From positions 2,418,001 to 2,482,000 of the forward strand of contig OZ251449.1 in NCBI GenBank assembly GCA_965242505.1: a DNA stretch of 64,000 nt. The letters are read 5' to 3'. Source of the DNA: UBA2966 sp965242505 (GTDB lineage Bacteria; Pseudomonadota; Alphaproteobacteria; UBA2966). The notes under the pieces are model-generated. The model was not told the origin of the DNA, did not search any database, and was given only the letters and a program-made list of their open reading frames with translations. How positions within the stretch are numbered: position 1 is the stretch's first letter; every line of letters starts with the position of its first letter. Positions 8,731 to 17,940 of the stretch are shown here, piece after piece. A program made the translations under genes and the position numbers.

Positions 8731-8739
8731 CCGTCCCCC

Positions 8740-9303
8740 CTATCGGTGCTCGGGCGTATAGGTCTCGGCGTCTTGCCAGAAACTGAACGGAAACAGGAAC
8801 GCGATCGACTTCTCGTTGGCCAGGGCCCAATCGATTCCCTCGTCCACGCCGTCGAGATCCGAAGGATGCTCTATCGGCACGCACCTGACGCCCGAGGCTT
8901 CCATGACGCCCCGCACGGCATCGCCCATGGGCACCTGCGCCTCGATCCGCTCTCCGGCGCTTCCGCGGTGGCTGACCAGCATGACGACCGGGATCCTGTA
9001 GTAGTTCACGAGCGAGCACACCGCGTTGACGATGTTGCCGTAGCCCGAGTTCTGCATGACGATGGCCGGCCGGCGGCCCGCCAGGTAGGCGCCCGCGAGA
9101 ATGCCGATGCCCTCCTCTTCCCGCGTGACCGGCGTGTAGGTCACCTCGGCATCGTCCTCGAGCATCTCGATGACCTCGCCCAGCAGGCTGCACGGCACGG
9201 AGACGAAGAAGTCGATGCCGTGAGCGCGCACGCGCCCGTAGAGTTGCCCGGCGGGGCTGTTCGACGCCGCGGAGGGTCGGGTGTTCATGTCGGTCCGGTC
9301 CAT
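8740..9303 (-). CDS. Sulfopyruvate/phosphonopyruvate decarboxylase-like, alpha subunit
   Basis: About 187 residues. FFVSVPCSLLGEVIEML and TREEEGIGILAGAYLAG match the N-terminal half of ComD-type decarboxylases; the Glu in the second motif activates TPP. It completes an alpha/beta active site with the next gene. The start is uncertain: ATG codons at 9303 and 9288 are in frame and neither has a strong ribosome site. The 9-bp spacing to the beta gene indicates co-transcription. Confidence 0.82.
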   Translation of the reverse strand: MDRTDMNTRPSAASNSPAGQLYGRVRAHGIDFFVSVPCSLLGEVIEMLEDDAEVTYTPVTREEEGIGILAGAYLAGRRPAIVMQNSGYGNIVNAVCSLVNYYRIPVVMLVSHRGSAGERIEAQVPMGDAVRGVMEASGVRCVPIEHPSDLDGVDEGIDWALANEKSIAFLFPFSFWQDAETYTPEHR

Positions 9304-9401
9304 GTCGCCATCGGGCCCGCATTCAACCGGAAACGACGGCCGCGCGCAAATCCGGGAACCCACGCGCCGAACCGGGACGACGCCTGTCCTGGTTCGGACA
9401 G

Positions 9402-9498
9402 CGGCGTTGCGGGACCGCGGTCCACCCCCCTCCCGCCCCTCCCCTCCCGCCCCCTTGCAGGGGGAGGGTCGGGGTGGGGGTCGCGCCAGGGGGGAGGA
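9402..9498 (+). mobile_element. Dispersed GC-rich element, copy 2 (truncated)
   Basis: Carries the internal core (TTGCGGGACCGCGGTCCACC, C-tract, then AGGGTCGGGGTGGGGGTCGC) but neither recognisable terminal repeat. It lies upstream of rpmE, between divergent genes, and so is one of the few copies near a 5' end. Confidence 0.8.
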
Positions 9499-9575
9499 GG
9501 ACGCCTTGCCCGAACACGGGTCCGTGCGATATAAGGCGCCGCCCGACGCCAGAGACCGGCCCCAGGAGAGCGGCG

Positions 9576-9803
9576 ATGAAAAAGGACATTCACCCGGACT
9601 ACCACACGATCACCGTCGCCATGACGGACGGCGAGACCTTCGAGACGCGCTCGACCTGGGGCGCCGAGGGCGACACGTTGACCCTCGACATCGATCCCAA
9701 GTCGCATCCGGCGTGGACCGGCGGCGCGGGCCGCCTGGTCGATACGGGCGGCCAGGTCGCCAAGTTCAACAAGCGGTTCGGCGGTTTCGGCCTGAAGTCC
9801 TGA
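9576..9803 (+). CDS. rpmE: 50S ribosomal protein L31
   Basis: 75 residues, MKKDIHPDYHTITVAMTDG onward, ending KFNKRFGGFGLKS; the length and the IHPDY and FNKRFG motifs are diagnostic of bL31. The Cys residues of the zinc-binding form are absent, so this is the C-minus type. The start is fixed by GGAGAGCGGCG just before the ATG. The stop TGA (9801-9803) touches the first base of a dispersed element. Confidence 0.95.
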   Translation: MKKDIHPDYHTITVAMTDGETFETRSTWGAEGDTLTLDIDPKSHPAWTGGAGRLVDTGGQVAKFNKRFGGFGLKS

Positions 9804-10024
9804 CCCGCATCTCTCCTGCCGGCAGGGATCGAGGATCGCGCGGCGTCGCGGGACCGCGGTCCACCCCCCTCCCGCCCTCCCCCCTGTTATGGGGGAGGAG
9901 TGTGAAAAGGGGACCCGCACACACTTCGCACACCCTCCCATCGCCCCTCGTTCTCCCTCCCCCTTGCAGGGGGAGGGTCGGGGTGGGGGTCGCGCCAGGG
10001 GGAGGAGCGCGAACGGCCCTTGCG
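9804..10024 (+). mobile_element. Dispersed GC-rich element, copy 3
   Basis: Starts with CCCGCATCTCTCCTGCCGGC, the left terminal repeat, immediately after the rpmE stop. Both C/G hairpin blocks are present, including CCCCCCTGTTATGGGGGAGG, and the arm GCGAACGGCCCTTGCGGC near the end. The right terminal repeat is missing. It lies between convergent genes, so its hairpins could act as a bidirectional terminator (inference). Confidence 0.88.
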
Positions 10025-10029
10025 GCGGC

Positions 10030-10839
10030 TCAGGCCGGATCCGGACCGCCGCCAATCGCCTCCCCGAGCGCGTCGAGCACCCGGTCCGGCCTTTCGACCA
10101 TCGACATGTGCCCGCAGGCGTCGAGGACGACCGTCCGGGAAGACGGAATCGCGTCCGCCAGTTCCCGCGCGGCGCGGGGCGGAGTCATCCGGTCTTCCCG
10201 CCCGAGCACCAGGAGGACGGGGCAGCGGACCCGCGACGCCGCCTCCAGGCCGCCCCGGTAACCGTCGCAGGCGCCGAGGTCCGTGTAGAGCACGTCGTCG
10301 CCCGCCCCTTCGAGCAGGCGCGCGGCGGCGCCCGTCATCCACAGACCCGGAGCCCTGTGCCCGCCGAGGCGGGCGTCCCGGCCGTGGCTCCACGCCACGA
10401 TCATGTCGATGGCGCCGCGGTCGTTCGCCTTCGCGGCCGAGAGCAGCCCTTCGCTCACCGGCATGGGGACCGCGGTCGAGAGGAGCGCGGCCGCGTCGAC
10501 GCGTTCGGGAAACCGGGCGCACAGCTCGAGCGCGACGAGCGATCCCATGCTGTGACCCACGACCGACGCGGTCTCGACGCCCGCGGCGTCCATGAGCCGC
10601 GAGAGCCAGTCCGCCATGTCGCCGATCGACGCGAGCGCCGGACCCTCGGACCGCCCGTGTCCCGGCAGGTCGACGGCCAGCACGTTATGCCCGTGGTGCG
10701 CGAAGTACCGCGTCTGAAGCGCCCAGACCGTGCGGTCCATGCCCGCCCCGTGCGCGAGGATCACGGCCCCCCGCCCCGGCCGGTGCGTCCGCCCGCCGGT
10801 GGTGGCGAAAGCCCGCCTGCCGTCGACCCGAAGCTCCAC
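10030..10839 (-). CDS. Alpha/beta hydrolase
   Basis: About 269 residues from a GTG at 10839, preceded by GGGGAACGC. The alpha/beta-hydrolase order is complete: oxyanion HGAGMD, nucleophile elbow GHSMG (Ser), LGREDRM carrying the acid Asp, and the catalytic His in ACGHMSMVERP. It probably hydrolyses a small ester or lactone; the substrate is unknown. It begins 23 bp after metY on the same strand, so it is likely co-transcribed with it. The frame is open far upstream, so the start rests on the metY boundary. Confidence 0.82.
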   Translation of the reverse strand: MELRVDGRRAFATTGGRTHRPGRGAVILAHGAGMDRTVWALQTRYFAHHGHNVLAVDLPGHGRSEGPALASIGDMADWLSRLMDAAGVETASVVGHSMGSLVALELCARFPERVDAAALLSTAVPMPVSEGLLSAAKANDRGAIDMIVAWSHGRDARLGGHRAPGLWMTGAAARLLEGAGDDVLYTDLGACDGYRGGLEAASRVRCPVLLVLGREDRMTPPRAARELADAIPSSRTVVLDACGHMSMVERPDRVLDALGEAIGGGPDPA

Positions 10840-10862
10840 GATCGCGTTCCCCGGTCCAGGCT

Positions 10863-12155
10863 CTACCGCCGCGAGGCGCGCAGGCCGCGGTCGAGGTCGT
10901 CGATGAGGTCCTGCGGGTCCTCGATACCGACGGAAAGGCGGATGAGGTCCTCGGAGATTCCCGCCGCCTCCAGCGCGTCGGCGTCCATCTGCTGATGCGT
11001 CGTGGTCGCGGGATGAATGACGAGCGACTTCGCATCGCCGACGTTCGCCAGGTGGGAGAACAGGCCGACCGCCTCGATGAACTTCCGCCCCGCCTCGCGG
11101 CCGCCCTCGATCCCGAAGCTGAAGACCGCGCCGCATCCCCTGGGGAACCGGGCCTTGGCGAGCTCGTGATCCGGATGGCTCGGCAGCTCGGGATAGCCGA
11201 CCCAGGCGACGGCCTCGTGCTCGTCCAGAAACGCGACGACGCGGCGCGTGTTGTCGACGTGCCGCGCCATCCGCAACGGGAGGGTCTCGACGCCCTGGAT
11301 GATGTGGAACGCGTTGGCGGGGCTCATGCAGGCCCCGAAATCCCGCAGTCCTTCCGCCCGCGCCCGCATCACGTAAGCCTGGGGTCCGAACTCCTCGACG
11401 AAATCGAGGCCGTGATACCCGGCGTAAGGCTCGGTGAGCGTCGGGAACCTGCCGGACGCCTCCCAATCGAAGGTCCCGCCGTCCACGACGACGCCGCCGA
11501 TGGCGACGCCGTGCCCTCCCAGAAACTTGGTCGCCGAGTGCATGACCAGGTCGGCGCCCCATTCCAGCGGCCGGAAGAGATACGGCGTCGCGAAGGTGGA
11601 ATCGACGAGGAGCGGCAGCCCCGCCTCGTGCGCGACGTCCGCCACCGCGGGAACGTCGAGTATCTCCAGCCCCGGGTTCCCCAGCGTCTCGCCGAACAGC
11701 AGCCGCGTTTCCGGCCGGATGGCGTCCCTGAACGCCCGCGGGTCGCGCGGGTCGACGAACGTGGTCTCGATCCCGAACCTCGGGAGCGTGTGGGTGAACA
11801 GATTGTGCGACCCGCCGTAGATCGAGCCGGACGAAACGACGTGGTGGCCGGCGTCGAGGATGGTCGCGATGGCGAGGTGAAGCGCCGCCTGGCCGCTCGC
11901 GGCGCAGACGGCCCCGACGCCCCCTTCGAGGCTCGCGATCCGTTCCTCCAGCACCGCCGTCGTCGGATTGGAGATGCGCGAATAGATGTGGCCCGCCCGC
12001 TCGAGGTTGAACAGCGAGGCGGCGTGGTCGACGTCCTGGAACACGTAGGACGTCGTCTGGTACACGGGGACCGCGCGCGACCCGGTCGCGGGGTCGGGGC
12101 GCTGGCCCGCGTGCAGGCTCAGCGTGTCGAATCTCGGGAAGCCGGGATTGGCCAT
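10863..12155 (-). CDS. metY: O-acetylhomoserine sulfhydrylase (PLP-dependent)
   Basis: 430 residues, the standard length. The Cys/Met-metabolism PLP fold is clear: YSRISNPTT (substrate loop), ASGQAALHL (phosphate grip) and SATKFLGGHG with PLP Lys210. The long form with TLSLHAGQRPDPATGSRAVP is typical of MetY rather than cystathionine synthases. It makes homocysteine from O-acetylhomoserine and sulfide in the cytoplasm. No metX is visible nearby. Confidence 0.92.
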   Translation of the reverse strand: MANPGFPRFDTLSLHAGQRPDPATGSRAVPVYQTTSYVFQDVDHAASLFNLERAGHIYSRISNPTTAVLEERIASLEGGVGAVCAASGQAALHLAIATILDAGHHVVSSGSIYGGSHNLFTHTLPRFGIETTFVDPRDPRAFRDAIRPETRLLFGETLGNPGLEILDVPAVADVAHEAGLPLLVDSTFATPYLFRPLEWGADLVMHSATKFLGGHGVAIGGVVVDGGTFDWEASGRFPTLTEPYAGYHGLDFVEEFGPQAYVMRARAEGLRDFGACMSPANAFHIIQGVETLPLRMARHVDNTRRVVAFLDEHEAVAWVGYPELPSHPDHELAKARFPRGCGAVFSFGIEGGREAGRKFIEAVGLFSHLANVGDAKSLVIHPATTTHQQMDADALEAAGISEDLIRLSVGIEDPQDLIDDLDRGLRASRR

Positions 12156-12205
12156 GCGTTCACCCCATCGAAAGAACGAAACCTATACGGCGGCCCAGCC
12201 CGGCG

Positions 12206-12385
12206 CTACTTCCTGAACAGCGATTCCGCGTCCCCCCGCACCGCTCTCTTCGCGGCGATGACCTCGCGGATACGGTCGATTTCCTCCTCGAGTTCCGAGA
12301 TCCTGCGCTCCAGTTCCCCGATCCCCAGCGTCTCGAGTTTGACCGGTTCGGGCCGCTCGACCGGCGAACCGTCAAGGTCGTCCAT
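12206..12385 (-). CDS. DUF1192 small coiled-coil protein
   Basis: 59 residues from an ATG with GGGGAGG upstream. The core LGIGELERRISELEEEIDRI is the DUF1192 signature, a short helical protein found mainly in alphaproteobacteria. Its role is unknown. It lies divergent from trcR across about 200 bp that should contain both promoters; no clear boxes could be assigned there. Confidence 0.82.
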   Translation of the reverse strand: MDDLDGSPVERPEPVKLETLGIGELERRISELEEEIDRIREVIAAKRAVRGDAESLFRK

Positions 12386-12582
12386 GCCCGTGGCCCCTCC
12401 CCGCTCGGCCGCGTTCCTCCCGGGACGATGTACCACCGCAGGCGCCCCCCGGACAATGGGCCCGCCCGCCCCCGCGAAGGCCGGAGCGCGCCCCGCGAAG
12501 GGACGAATTCGCTTGTGCGGACGGCCCGAAACGGACATGGTGGCGGGAGCCCGCCGCGGCCGACCGCGAGAGGAGTTTCTTG

Positions 12583-13332
12583 ATGCCGCTTCCCCTGATG
12601 CCGAAGGCGACCGCCGTATGGCTGATCGACAACACGTTGCTGACGTTCGACCAGATCGCCGAGTTCTGCGGCCTGCATCCGCTTGAGGTGAAGGGCATCG
12701 CGGACGGCGACATCGCGATCGGCATCCAGGGACGCGATCCGGTTCCCGACGGCGAATTGACGCGCGAAGAGATCGAGCGGTGCGTGGCCGACTCGAGCGC
12801 GCGGCTGATCATGGCGGAGTCCGACGTTCCCCGGCCGAAGGCGCGGACGAGCGGCCCCAAGTACACGCCGGTCACCAAGCGCCAGGACCGTCCCAACGCC
12901 ATCATGTGGCTGCTCCGCCACCATTCGGAGTTGTCGGACGCCCAGATTTCGCGGCTCGTCGGCACCACCAAGCCCACCATCGATTCGGTGCGCGAGCGCA
13001 CGCACTGGAACATGGCGAACCTCAAGCCGATCGACCCGGTGTCCTTGGGAATGTGTTCGCAGGTCGAGCTCGACGACGCGGTGACCAAGGCGCGCGCGCG
13101 GCTGCGGGCCCGGGAGCGTCGGGAGGAGCTGGAACGCGAGGCCGCGACGGCGGACGAGGCCGCCGCGCCGCCGCCGGTCACGCCGGTATTTCCCGCCGCG
13201 GCGCCCCCGAGAGAGTCGGCGGCCCCCGTCGAACCCGCGCCGCCCGGCGTCGAACCGACGGCGGCCTCGGTGTTCGGGACTCCGGAAGCGCCGCCGCAAG
13301 CTTCCCCCGGAGAGGAAGAGTCCGCCGCCTGA
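12583..13332 (+). CDS. trcR: TrcR-type cell-cycle transcriptional regulator (DUF1013)
   Basis: 249 residues. The start ATG is preceded by GAGAGGAG. The N-terminal half contains two helix-turn-helix-like segments (TFDQIAEFCGLHPLEVKGIADG and LSDAQISRLVGTTKPTIDSVRER), as in the alphaproteobacterial DUF1013 family. After residue ~175 the protein becomes a charged helix and then an Ala/Pro-rich tail that is probably disordered. The family is essentially restricted to Alphaproteobacteria, so the gene is a taxonomic marker here. Confidence 0.9.
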   Translation: MPLPLMPKATAVWLIDNTLLTFDQIAEFCGLHPLEVKGIADGDIAIGIQGRDPVPDGELTREEIERCVADSSARLIMAESDVPRPKARTSGPKYTPVTKRQDRPNAIMWLLRHHSELSDAQISRLVGTTKPTIDSVRERTHWNMANLKPIDPVSLGMCSQVELDDAVTKARARLRARERREELEREAATADEAAAPPPVTPVFPAAAPPRESAAPVEPAPPGVEPTAASVFGTPEAPPQASPGEEESAA

Positions 13333-13376
13333 GCGGCTCGCGGCGCGTCGGGGCGTCACGCGCGCGGCGAGGCGCC

Positions 13377-14156
13377 TCACGCCTTGGGCGGCATGACGTG
13401 GTTGAGGGCGAGCCGGCCTCCTTCCACGTAGATGGTCTGGCCCGTGACGTAGCTCGAGTCGTCGCTCGCCAGGAACACCGCCGCGCCCGCGATGTCCTCC
13501 GGTTGGCCCATGCGGTTCAGCGGCGTTCGCGACATGACCCGGGCGAAGGCCTCCTCGTCGGAGAGGACCACCGCCGCCATGTCGGTTTCGATCGACCCGG
13601 GTCCGATGGCGTTGACCCGAACCCCCCGATGGGCCAGGCCGACGGCCATGGATCTGGTGAGGCCGGCGACGCCCGCCTTCGATGCGACGTAGGCCGCCTG
13701 GTCGCCGAGCGCCAGGACGGCCGTCACCGACGAGATGTTGACGATGCTGCCGGCGCCCCGCTTGACCATTTCCCGGGCCGCCGCCTGGCTCATCAGGAAC
13801 GCGCCCTTCAGGTTGACGCCGACGACCCGGTCCCACTCCGATTCCTCCGTCTCGAGCACGTCCGAACCGTCGATGGGGATGACGCCGGCGCAATTCAGGC
13901 ACACGTCGAGCCCGCCGTAGGCATCGACGGCGGCCTCCACCAGGGCGGTCGCCTGCCGCGGGTCGCCGACGTCCGCGCGCCTGTACAGGGCCCTGCCGCC
14001 GTCCGCTTCGATCTCCGCGGCGACGGCGGCTCCCCGGTCGTCGATGACGTCCGCCAGCGCCACCGCCGCGCCCTCGGCGGCGAACCGCCTGGCGCAGCCC
14101 CGGCCGATCCCCTTGGCGGCGCCCGTGACGATCGCGACCTTCCCCTCGAGTCTCAT
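13377..14156 (-). CDS. Short-chain dehydrogenase/reductase, paralogue 1
   Basis: 259 residues, classical SDR: cofactor loop TGAAKGIG (11-18), NCAGV, and the catalytic triad Ser143, Tyr156 and Lys160 (YVASK). Asp36 after the second strand favours NAD. The C-terminal GGRLALNHVMPPKA is nearly shared with the third copy at 15021-15812. GGAGG precedes the ATG. It is the last of three tandem SDR genes on this strand, likely one operon. It oxidises an alcohol or reduces a ketone; the substrate is unknown. Confidence 0.92.
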   Translation of the reverse strand: MRLEGKVAIVTGAAKGIGRGCARRFAAEGAAVALADVIDDRGAAVAAEIEADGGRALYRRADVGDPRQATALVEAAVDAYGGLDVCLNCAGVIPIDGSDVLETEESEWDRVVGVNLKGAFLMSQAAAREMVKRGAGSIVNISSVTAVLALGDQAAYVASKAGVAGLTRSMAVGLAHRGVRVNAIGPGSIETDMAAVVLSDEEAFARVMSRTPLNRMGQPEDIAGAAVFLASDDSSYVTGQTIYVEGGRLALNHVMPPKA

Positions 14157-14194
14157 GCTTGCGCCTCCTCCGGCCGGCCCGGGTTTCCGTAAGC

Positions 14195-14983
14195 CTATTC
14201 GTCGAACGGCAGGACGATGTTCTGGATCAGCCGCCCGCCGTCGACGAACATCGTGTGCCCGGTGAGATAGGCGGCGTCGTCGCTGGCCAGAAACAGCGCC
14301 GCGTCGGCGATCTCTTCCGGCTCTGCCAGCCGCCCGAGCGGCGTCCGCGCCAGCACGCGCTTCATCGCGGCGCTCTCGCCGTCGTATCCGAGCGCCGATT
14401 CGGAAAGCTCCGTGCGGACCGTCCCGGGCCCCACCGCGTTCACGCGAATGCCCTTGTCCGCCAATGCGAGACCGATGCTCCGGGTCATCTGGAAGACCCC
14501 GGCCTTCGACGCGCAGTAGCTCACCTGGTCGGGCATCCCCACCATCGCGGTGACCGAGCAGACATTGACGACGGCTCCCTTGGCGCCGGCCGCGACCATG
14601 CGGCGGGCGGCGGCCTGGGTCATCAGGAACACGCCGCGCAGATTGACGCGCAGCACCTGGTCGAAGGAGTCGACGTCCGTCTCGAGGAATCCTTCGTTGC
14701 GGATGATTCCGGCGTTGTTGACGAGCACGTCGACGCCGCCGAACCGCTCCGCCGCCGACGCGACGAGCCGTTCCGCATCGGCGGGGTCGCCGACGTCGGC
14801 CTGCGTGAACGCGACGCGGCGATGCCCCGCGGCCCGGAGGTAGCCGATCGCCTTCTCCCCCAGCTCCGCGTCGATCTCCCCGACGACGATGGAGGCGCCT
14901 TCCTCCGCGAACCGCTTCGCGGTCGCGAAGCCGATCCCGCGGCCGCCGCCCGTCACGATCACCGTGGCGTTCTCGAATCTCAT
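14195..14983 (-). CDS. Short-chain dehydrogenase/reductase, paralogue 2
   Basis: 262 residues with TGGGRGIG, NNAGI and YCASK. The tail GGRLIQNIVLPFDE diverges more than those of its neighbours, suggesting an older duplication or a different substrate. The gap to paralogue 1 is 38 bp. An acidic residue after the second strand (VGEIDAE) again suggests NAD(H). Confidence 0.92.
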   Translation of the reverse strand: MRFENATVIVTGGGRGIGFATAKRFAEEGASIVVGEIDAELGEKAIGYLRAAGHRRVAFTQADVGDPADAERLVASAAERFGGVDVLVNNAGIIRNEGFLETDVDSFDQVLRVNLRGVFLMTQAAARRMVAAGAKGAVVNVCSVTAMVGMPDQVSYCASKAGVFQMTRSIGLALADKGIRVNAVGPGTVRTELSESALGYDGESAAMKRVLARTPLGRLAEPEEIADAALFLASDDAAYLTGHTMFVDGGRLIQNIVLPFDE

Positions 14984-15020
14984 GGGTCCGTCACTCCCGG
15001 TCTTTCCGTCGAACGCGGAA

Positions 15021-15812
15021 TCACGCGGCCGGAAGATCGTCGACCGGCATGACGTGGTTCAACGCCAGCCGGCCGCCGTCGGGATAGACGATCTGTCCGG
15101 TCATGTAGGAGGATTCGTCGCTGGCGAGGAACACCACCGATCCCGCGACGTCCTCGGGCTCGCCGATGTATCCCAACGGAATACGCGAAAGCACGCGGCG
15201 ATAGGCGGCTTCGTCGACCAGAACGGCCTCCGCGACCGCGGTCCTGATGGTGCCCGGGCCGATCGCGTTGACCCGGATGCCGTGCTCCGCGAGCGCCAGG
15301 GCCATGGCTTTCGTCAGGCCGTGGATGCCGTGCTTGGACGACACGTAGGCCGCCTGATCGGGATTGGCGAGCGTCGACAGCATCGACGCGGTGTTGACGA
15401 TGCTGCCGGCGGCGCCCTGGTCCACCATGCGGCGCGCCGCGGCCTGGGCGACGCGGAACGCCCCGAAGACGTTGATGTCGATGATGGCGCGCACCTCCTC
15501 CTCCGTCGTCTCGAGGAAGGGCGTGCCGGGCCCGATGACGCCCGCGTTGTTGAACAGGACGTCGATGCCGCCCAGGAAGTCGGCGCCCTCGGCGACGAAG
15601 CGGTCGACCTGGCCGGCGTCGGTGACGTCGCACTCGATGAAGGAGGCCTTCCCGCCGGACTCCGCGAGTTCCCGCGCGGCGGCGCGCCCTTCGTCGACGA
15701 GGACGTCCCCGAGCGCGACGGCCGCGCCCTCGGCCACGAACCGCCGGGCGCAGGCGAGGCCGATGCCGCGCCCGCCCCCGGTGATCAACGCCCGTTTCCC
15801 CTTCAGTCGCAT
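15021..15812 (-). CDS. Short-chain dehydrogenase/reductase, paralogue 3
   Basis: 263 residues with TGGGRGIG, NNAGV and YVSSK. Its C-terminus GGRLALNHVMPVDDLPAA closely resembles that of paralogue 1, making these two the most recent pair by eye. It is the first gene of the SDR triplet. About 100 bp separate it from prpE upstream on the same strand. All three keep full active sites, so none looks decayed. Confidence 0.92.
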   Translation of the reverse strand: MRLKGKRALITGGGRGIGLACARRFVAEGAAVALGDVLVDEGRAAARELAESGGKASFIECDVTDAGQVDRFVAEGADFLGGIDVLFNNAGVIGPGTPFLETTEEEVRAIIDINVFGAFRVAQAAARRMVDQGAAGSIVNTASMLSTLANPDQAAYVSSKHGIHGLTKAMALALAEHGIRVNAIGPGTIRTAVAEAVLVDEAAYRRVLSRIPLGYIGEPEDVAGSVVFLASDESSYMTGQIVYPDGGRLALNHVMPVDDLPAA

Positions 15813-15910
15813 CGGGTTTCCTCTCCCAGGCCACGAACCGCCGCGCCGCGCCGGGCGCCGCGGACCGGCCGGCCGACGGTCGACAATGGGCGCCGGAACC
15901 GCCTTCCGTG

Positions 15911-17821
15911 TCAAGAAGGCGCGTCGGTCCGGGCGTAGCCCATTCCCCGCAGGGCCTCCTCGATTTCGCCGAGGATGGCGGGATCGTCGATCGTGGCCGG
16001 CGTCCTGTAGTCCTCGCCGTCCGCGATCCGGCGCATCGTTCCCCGGAGGATCTTGCCCGACCGCGTCTTGGGCAGGCGCTCGACGACGGCGGCCTGCTTG
16101 AACGACGCCACCGGCCCGATGCGGCCGCGCACCAGCTGGACGGTCTCGGCGACGATCTCCGCGCGCGGCCGGTTGACGCCCGCCTTCAGCACGAGAAAGC
16201 CGACGGGAACCTGGCCCTTGAGCCGATCGTGGACGCCGATCACCGCGCACTCGGCGACGTCCCGATGACTCGCCAGCACCTCTTCCATGCCGCCCGTGGA
16301 CAGGCGGTGGCCGGCCACGTTGATGATGTCGTCCGTGCGGCTCATGACGTACAGGTAGCCGTCCTCGTCCTTGTATCCCGCGTCTCCCGTCTCGTAGTAG
16401 CCGGGGAAGTCCGCGAGATAGGAAGACAGGTATCCCTCGTCGTTGTTCCAGAGGGTCGGCAGGCAACCGGGCGGCATCGGCAGCCTGATGACGATGGCGC
16501 CGGTCTCGCCCGCCGCAACCTCCCTGGCGTCGCCGTCCACGATGCGCACGTCGTAGCCGGGCGCCGGTTTCGACGCCGAGCCATGCTTCACCGGCAACAG
16601 GCCGAGACCGGCGTAGTTCCCGCCGATCGTCCAACCGGTCTCCGTCTGCCACCAGTGATCGACGACGGGAACGCCGAGCCGGCTTTCGGCCCATTCCAGG
16701 GTGTCGGGATCGGATCTCTCCCCGGCCAGGAACAGCGTCCGGAAACCGCCGAGATCGTGCTTCCGGATCAGCTTGCCGTCGGGGTCGTCGCGCTTGATGG
16801 CCCGGAACGCCGTCGGCGCCGTGAACAGGACCGAGCATCCGTGCTCGGCGATGATGCGCCAGAAGACGCCCGCGTCGGGCGCGCCGACGGGCTTCCCCTC
16901 GAAGAGGATGGACGCGCAGCCGTGGGCCAGCGGCGCGTACACGATGTACGAGTGGCCGACGGCCCAGCCCAGGTCGGAGGCGGCCCAGTACACCTCCCCG
17001 GGCTCCACCCCGTAGACGTTCGACATGCTCCAGGAGAGCGCCACGAGATGCCCGCCGTTGTCGCGCACCACCCCCTTGGGCGCGCCGGTGGTGCCCGACG
17101 TGTAGAGGACGTACAGGGGATCGGTCGCCTTGACCGGAACGCAGTCCGCCGGTTCCGCCTCGGCCATCGCGTCGTTCCAGTCGACGTCGCGTCCCGGAAC
17201 GAGATCCGCGGCGCGTTGCTCGCGTTGCAGGACGATGCAGGTATCGGGCTTGTGCCGCGCGATCCGGATGGCCTCGTCGACCATGGGTTTGTATTCGACG
17301 ATCCGGCCGGGCTCGATGCCGCAGCTCGTGGCGACGATCATCTTCGGCTTGGCGTCGTCGATCCGCGTCGCCAGCTCGTTCGCGGCGAACCCGCCGAACA
17401 CGACGGAATGCACGGCGCCGATCCGGGCGCACGCCAGCATGGCGACGACCGCCTGCGGCGTCATGGACATGTAGATGACGACGCGGTCGCCCTTCTCGAT
17501 TCCGTACCGGCGGAGAACGCCGGCGAAACGGGCGATCTCGTCCCGGAGCCCGGCGTATGTGAAGACCCTCTTCGATCCCGTGACGGGGCTGTCGTAGATG
17601 AGCGCCGGCCGGTCGCCGCGCCCCTGTTCCACGTGGCGGTCGATGCAGTTGTAACAGGTGTTGAGCTCGCCCCCGACGAACCAGCGGTAGAAGGGTTCGT
17701 TCGAGGAATCGAGGACGGTGTCCCACCGTTTGCTCCAGTGCACGGCCTCCGCCGCCGCGGCCCAGAATCCCTCGGGATCGGATCGCCATCCGGCATAGAC
17801 TTCGTCGTACCTGCTGGTCAT
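15911..17821 (-). CDS. prpE: Propionyl-CoA synthetase (acetyl-CoA synthetase family)
   Basis: 636 residues from an ATG preceded by GGGAGGG. The adenylation motif is YTSGTTGAPKG, the A8 hinge is YVMSRTDDIINVAGHRLS, and the acylation Lys is in KTRSGKILRG. The N-terminal ACS domain (WFVGGELNTCYNCIDRH) and WWQTETGW are typical of PrpE/ACS. It activates propionate (or acetate) to its CoA ester using ATP. It is divergent from the HEAT gene across 119 bp. No 2-methylcitrate genes are in view. Confidence 0.9.
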   Translation of the reverse strand: MTSRYDEVYAGWRSDPEGFWAAAAEAVHWSKRWDTVLDSSNEPFYRWFVGGELNTCYNCIDRHVEQGRGDRPALIYDSPVTGSKRVFTYAGLRDEIARFAGVLRRYGIEKGDRVVIYMSMTPQAVVAMLACARIGAVHSVVFGGFAANELATRIDDAKPKMIVATSCGIEPGRIVEYKPMVDEAIRIARHKPDTCIVLQREQRAADLVPGRDVDWNDAMAEAEPADCVPVKATDPLYVLYTSGTTGAPKGVVRDNGGHLVALSWSMSNVYGVEPGEVYWAASDLGWAVGHSYIVYAPLAHGCASILFEGKPVGAPDAGVFWRIIAEHGCSVLFTAPTAFRAIKRDDPDGKLIRKHDLGGFRTLFLAGERSDPDTLEWAESRLGVPVVDHWWQTETGWTIGGNYAGLGLLPVKHGSASKPAPGYDVRIVDGDAREVAAGETGAIVIRLPMPPGCLPTLWNNDEGYLSSYLADFPGYYETGDAGYKDEDGYLYVMSRTDDIINVAGHRLSTGGMEEVLASHRDVAECAVIGVHDRLKGQVPVGFLVLKAGVNRPRAEIVAETVQLVRGRIGPVASFKQAAVVERLPKTRSGKILRGTMRRIADGEDYRTPATIDDPAILGEIEEALRGMGYARTDAPS

Positions 17822-17940
17822 CGCCGGTCCCTCCCGCGCTTGAGATTGCGTATCGAGCCGAAGGATGCGCGTTCGGTCGCATCGAGTCGAGAGGCGGCGG
17901 GGCGTATCGCGGCGGGCCGCCCGCGGATACGATGCGGTCG

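Noticed and set aside
6032..9322. One 1,096-codon minus-strand gene covering hsdM and the decarboxylase region
   Set aside because: Only the hsdM part has family motifs and a ribosome site; upstream the frame is out of phase with two recognisable decarboxylase genes and merely lacks stops.
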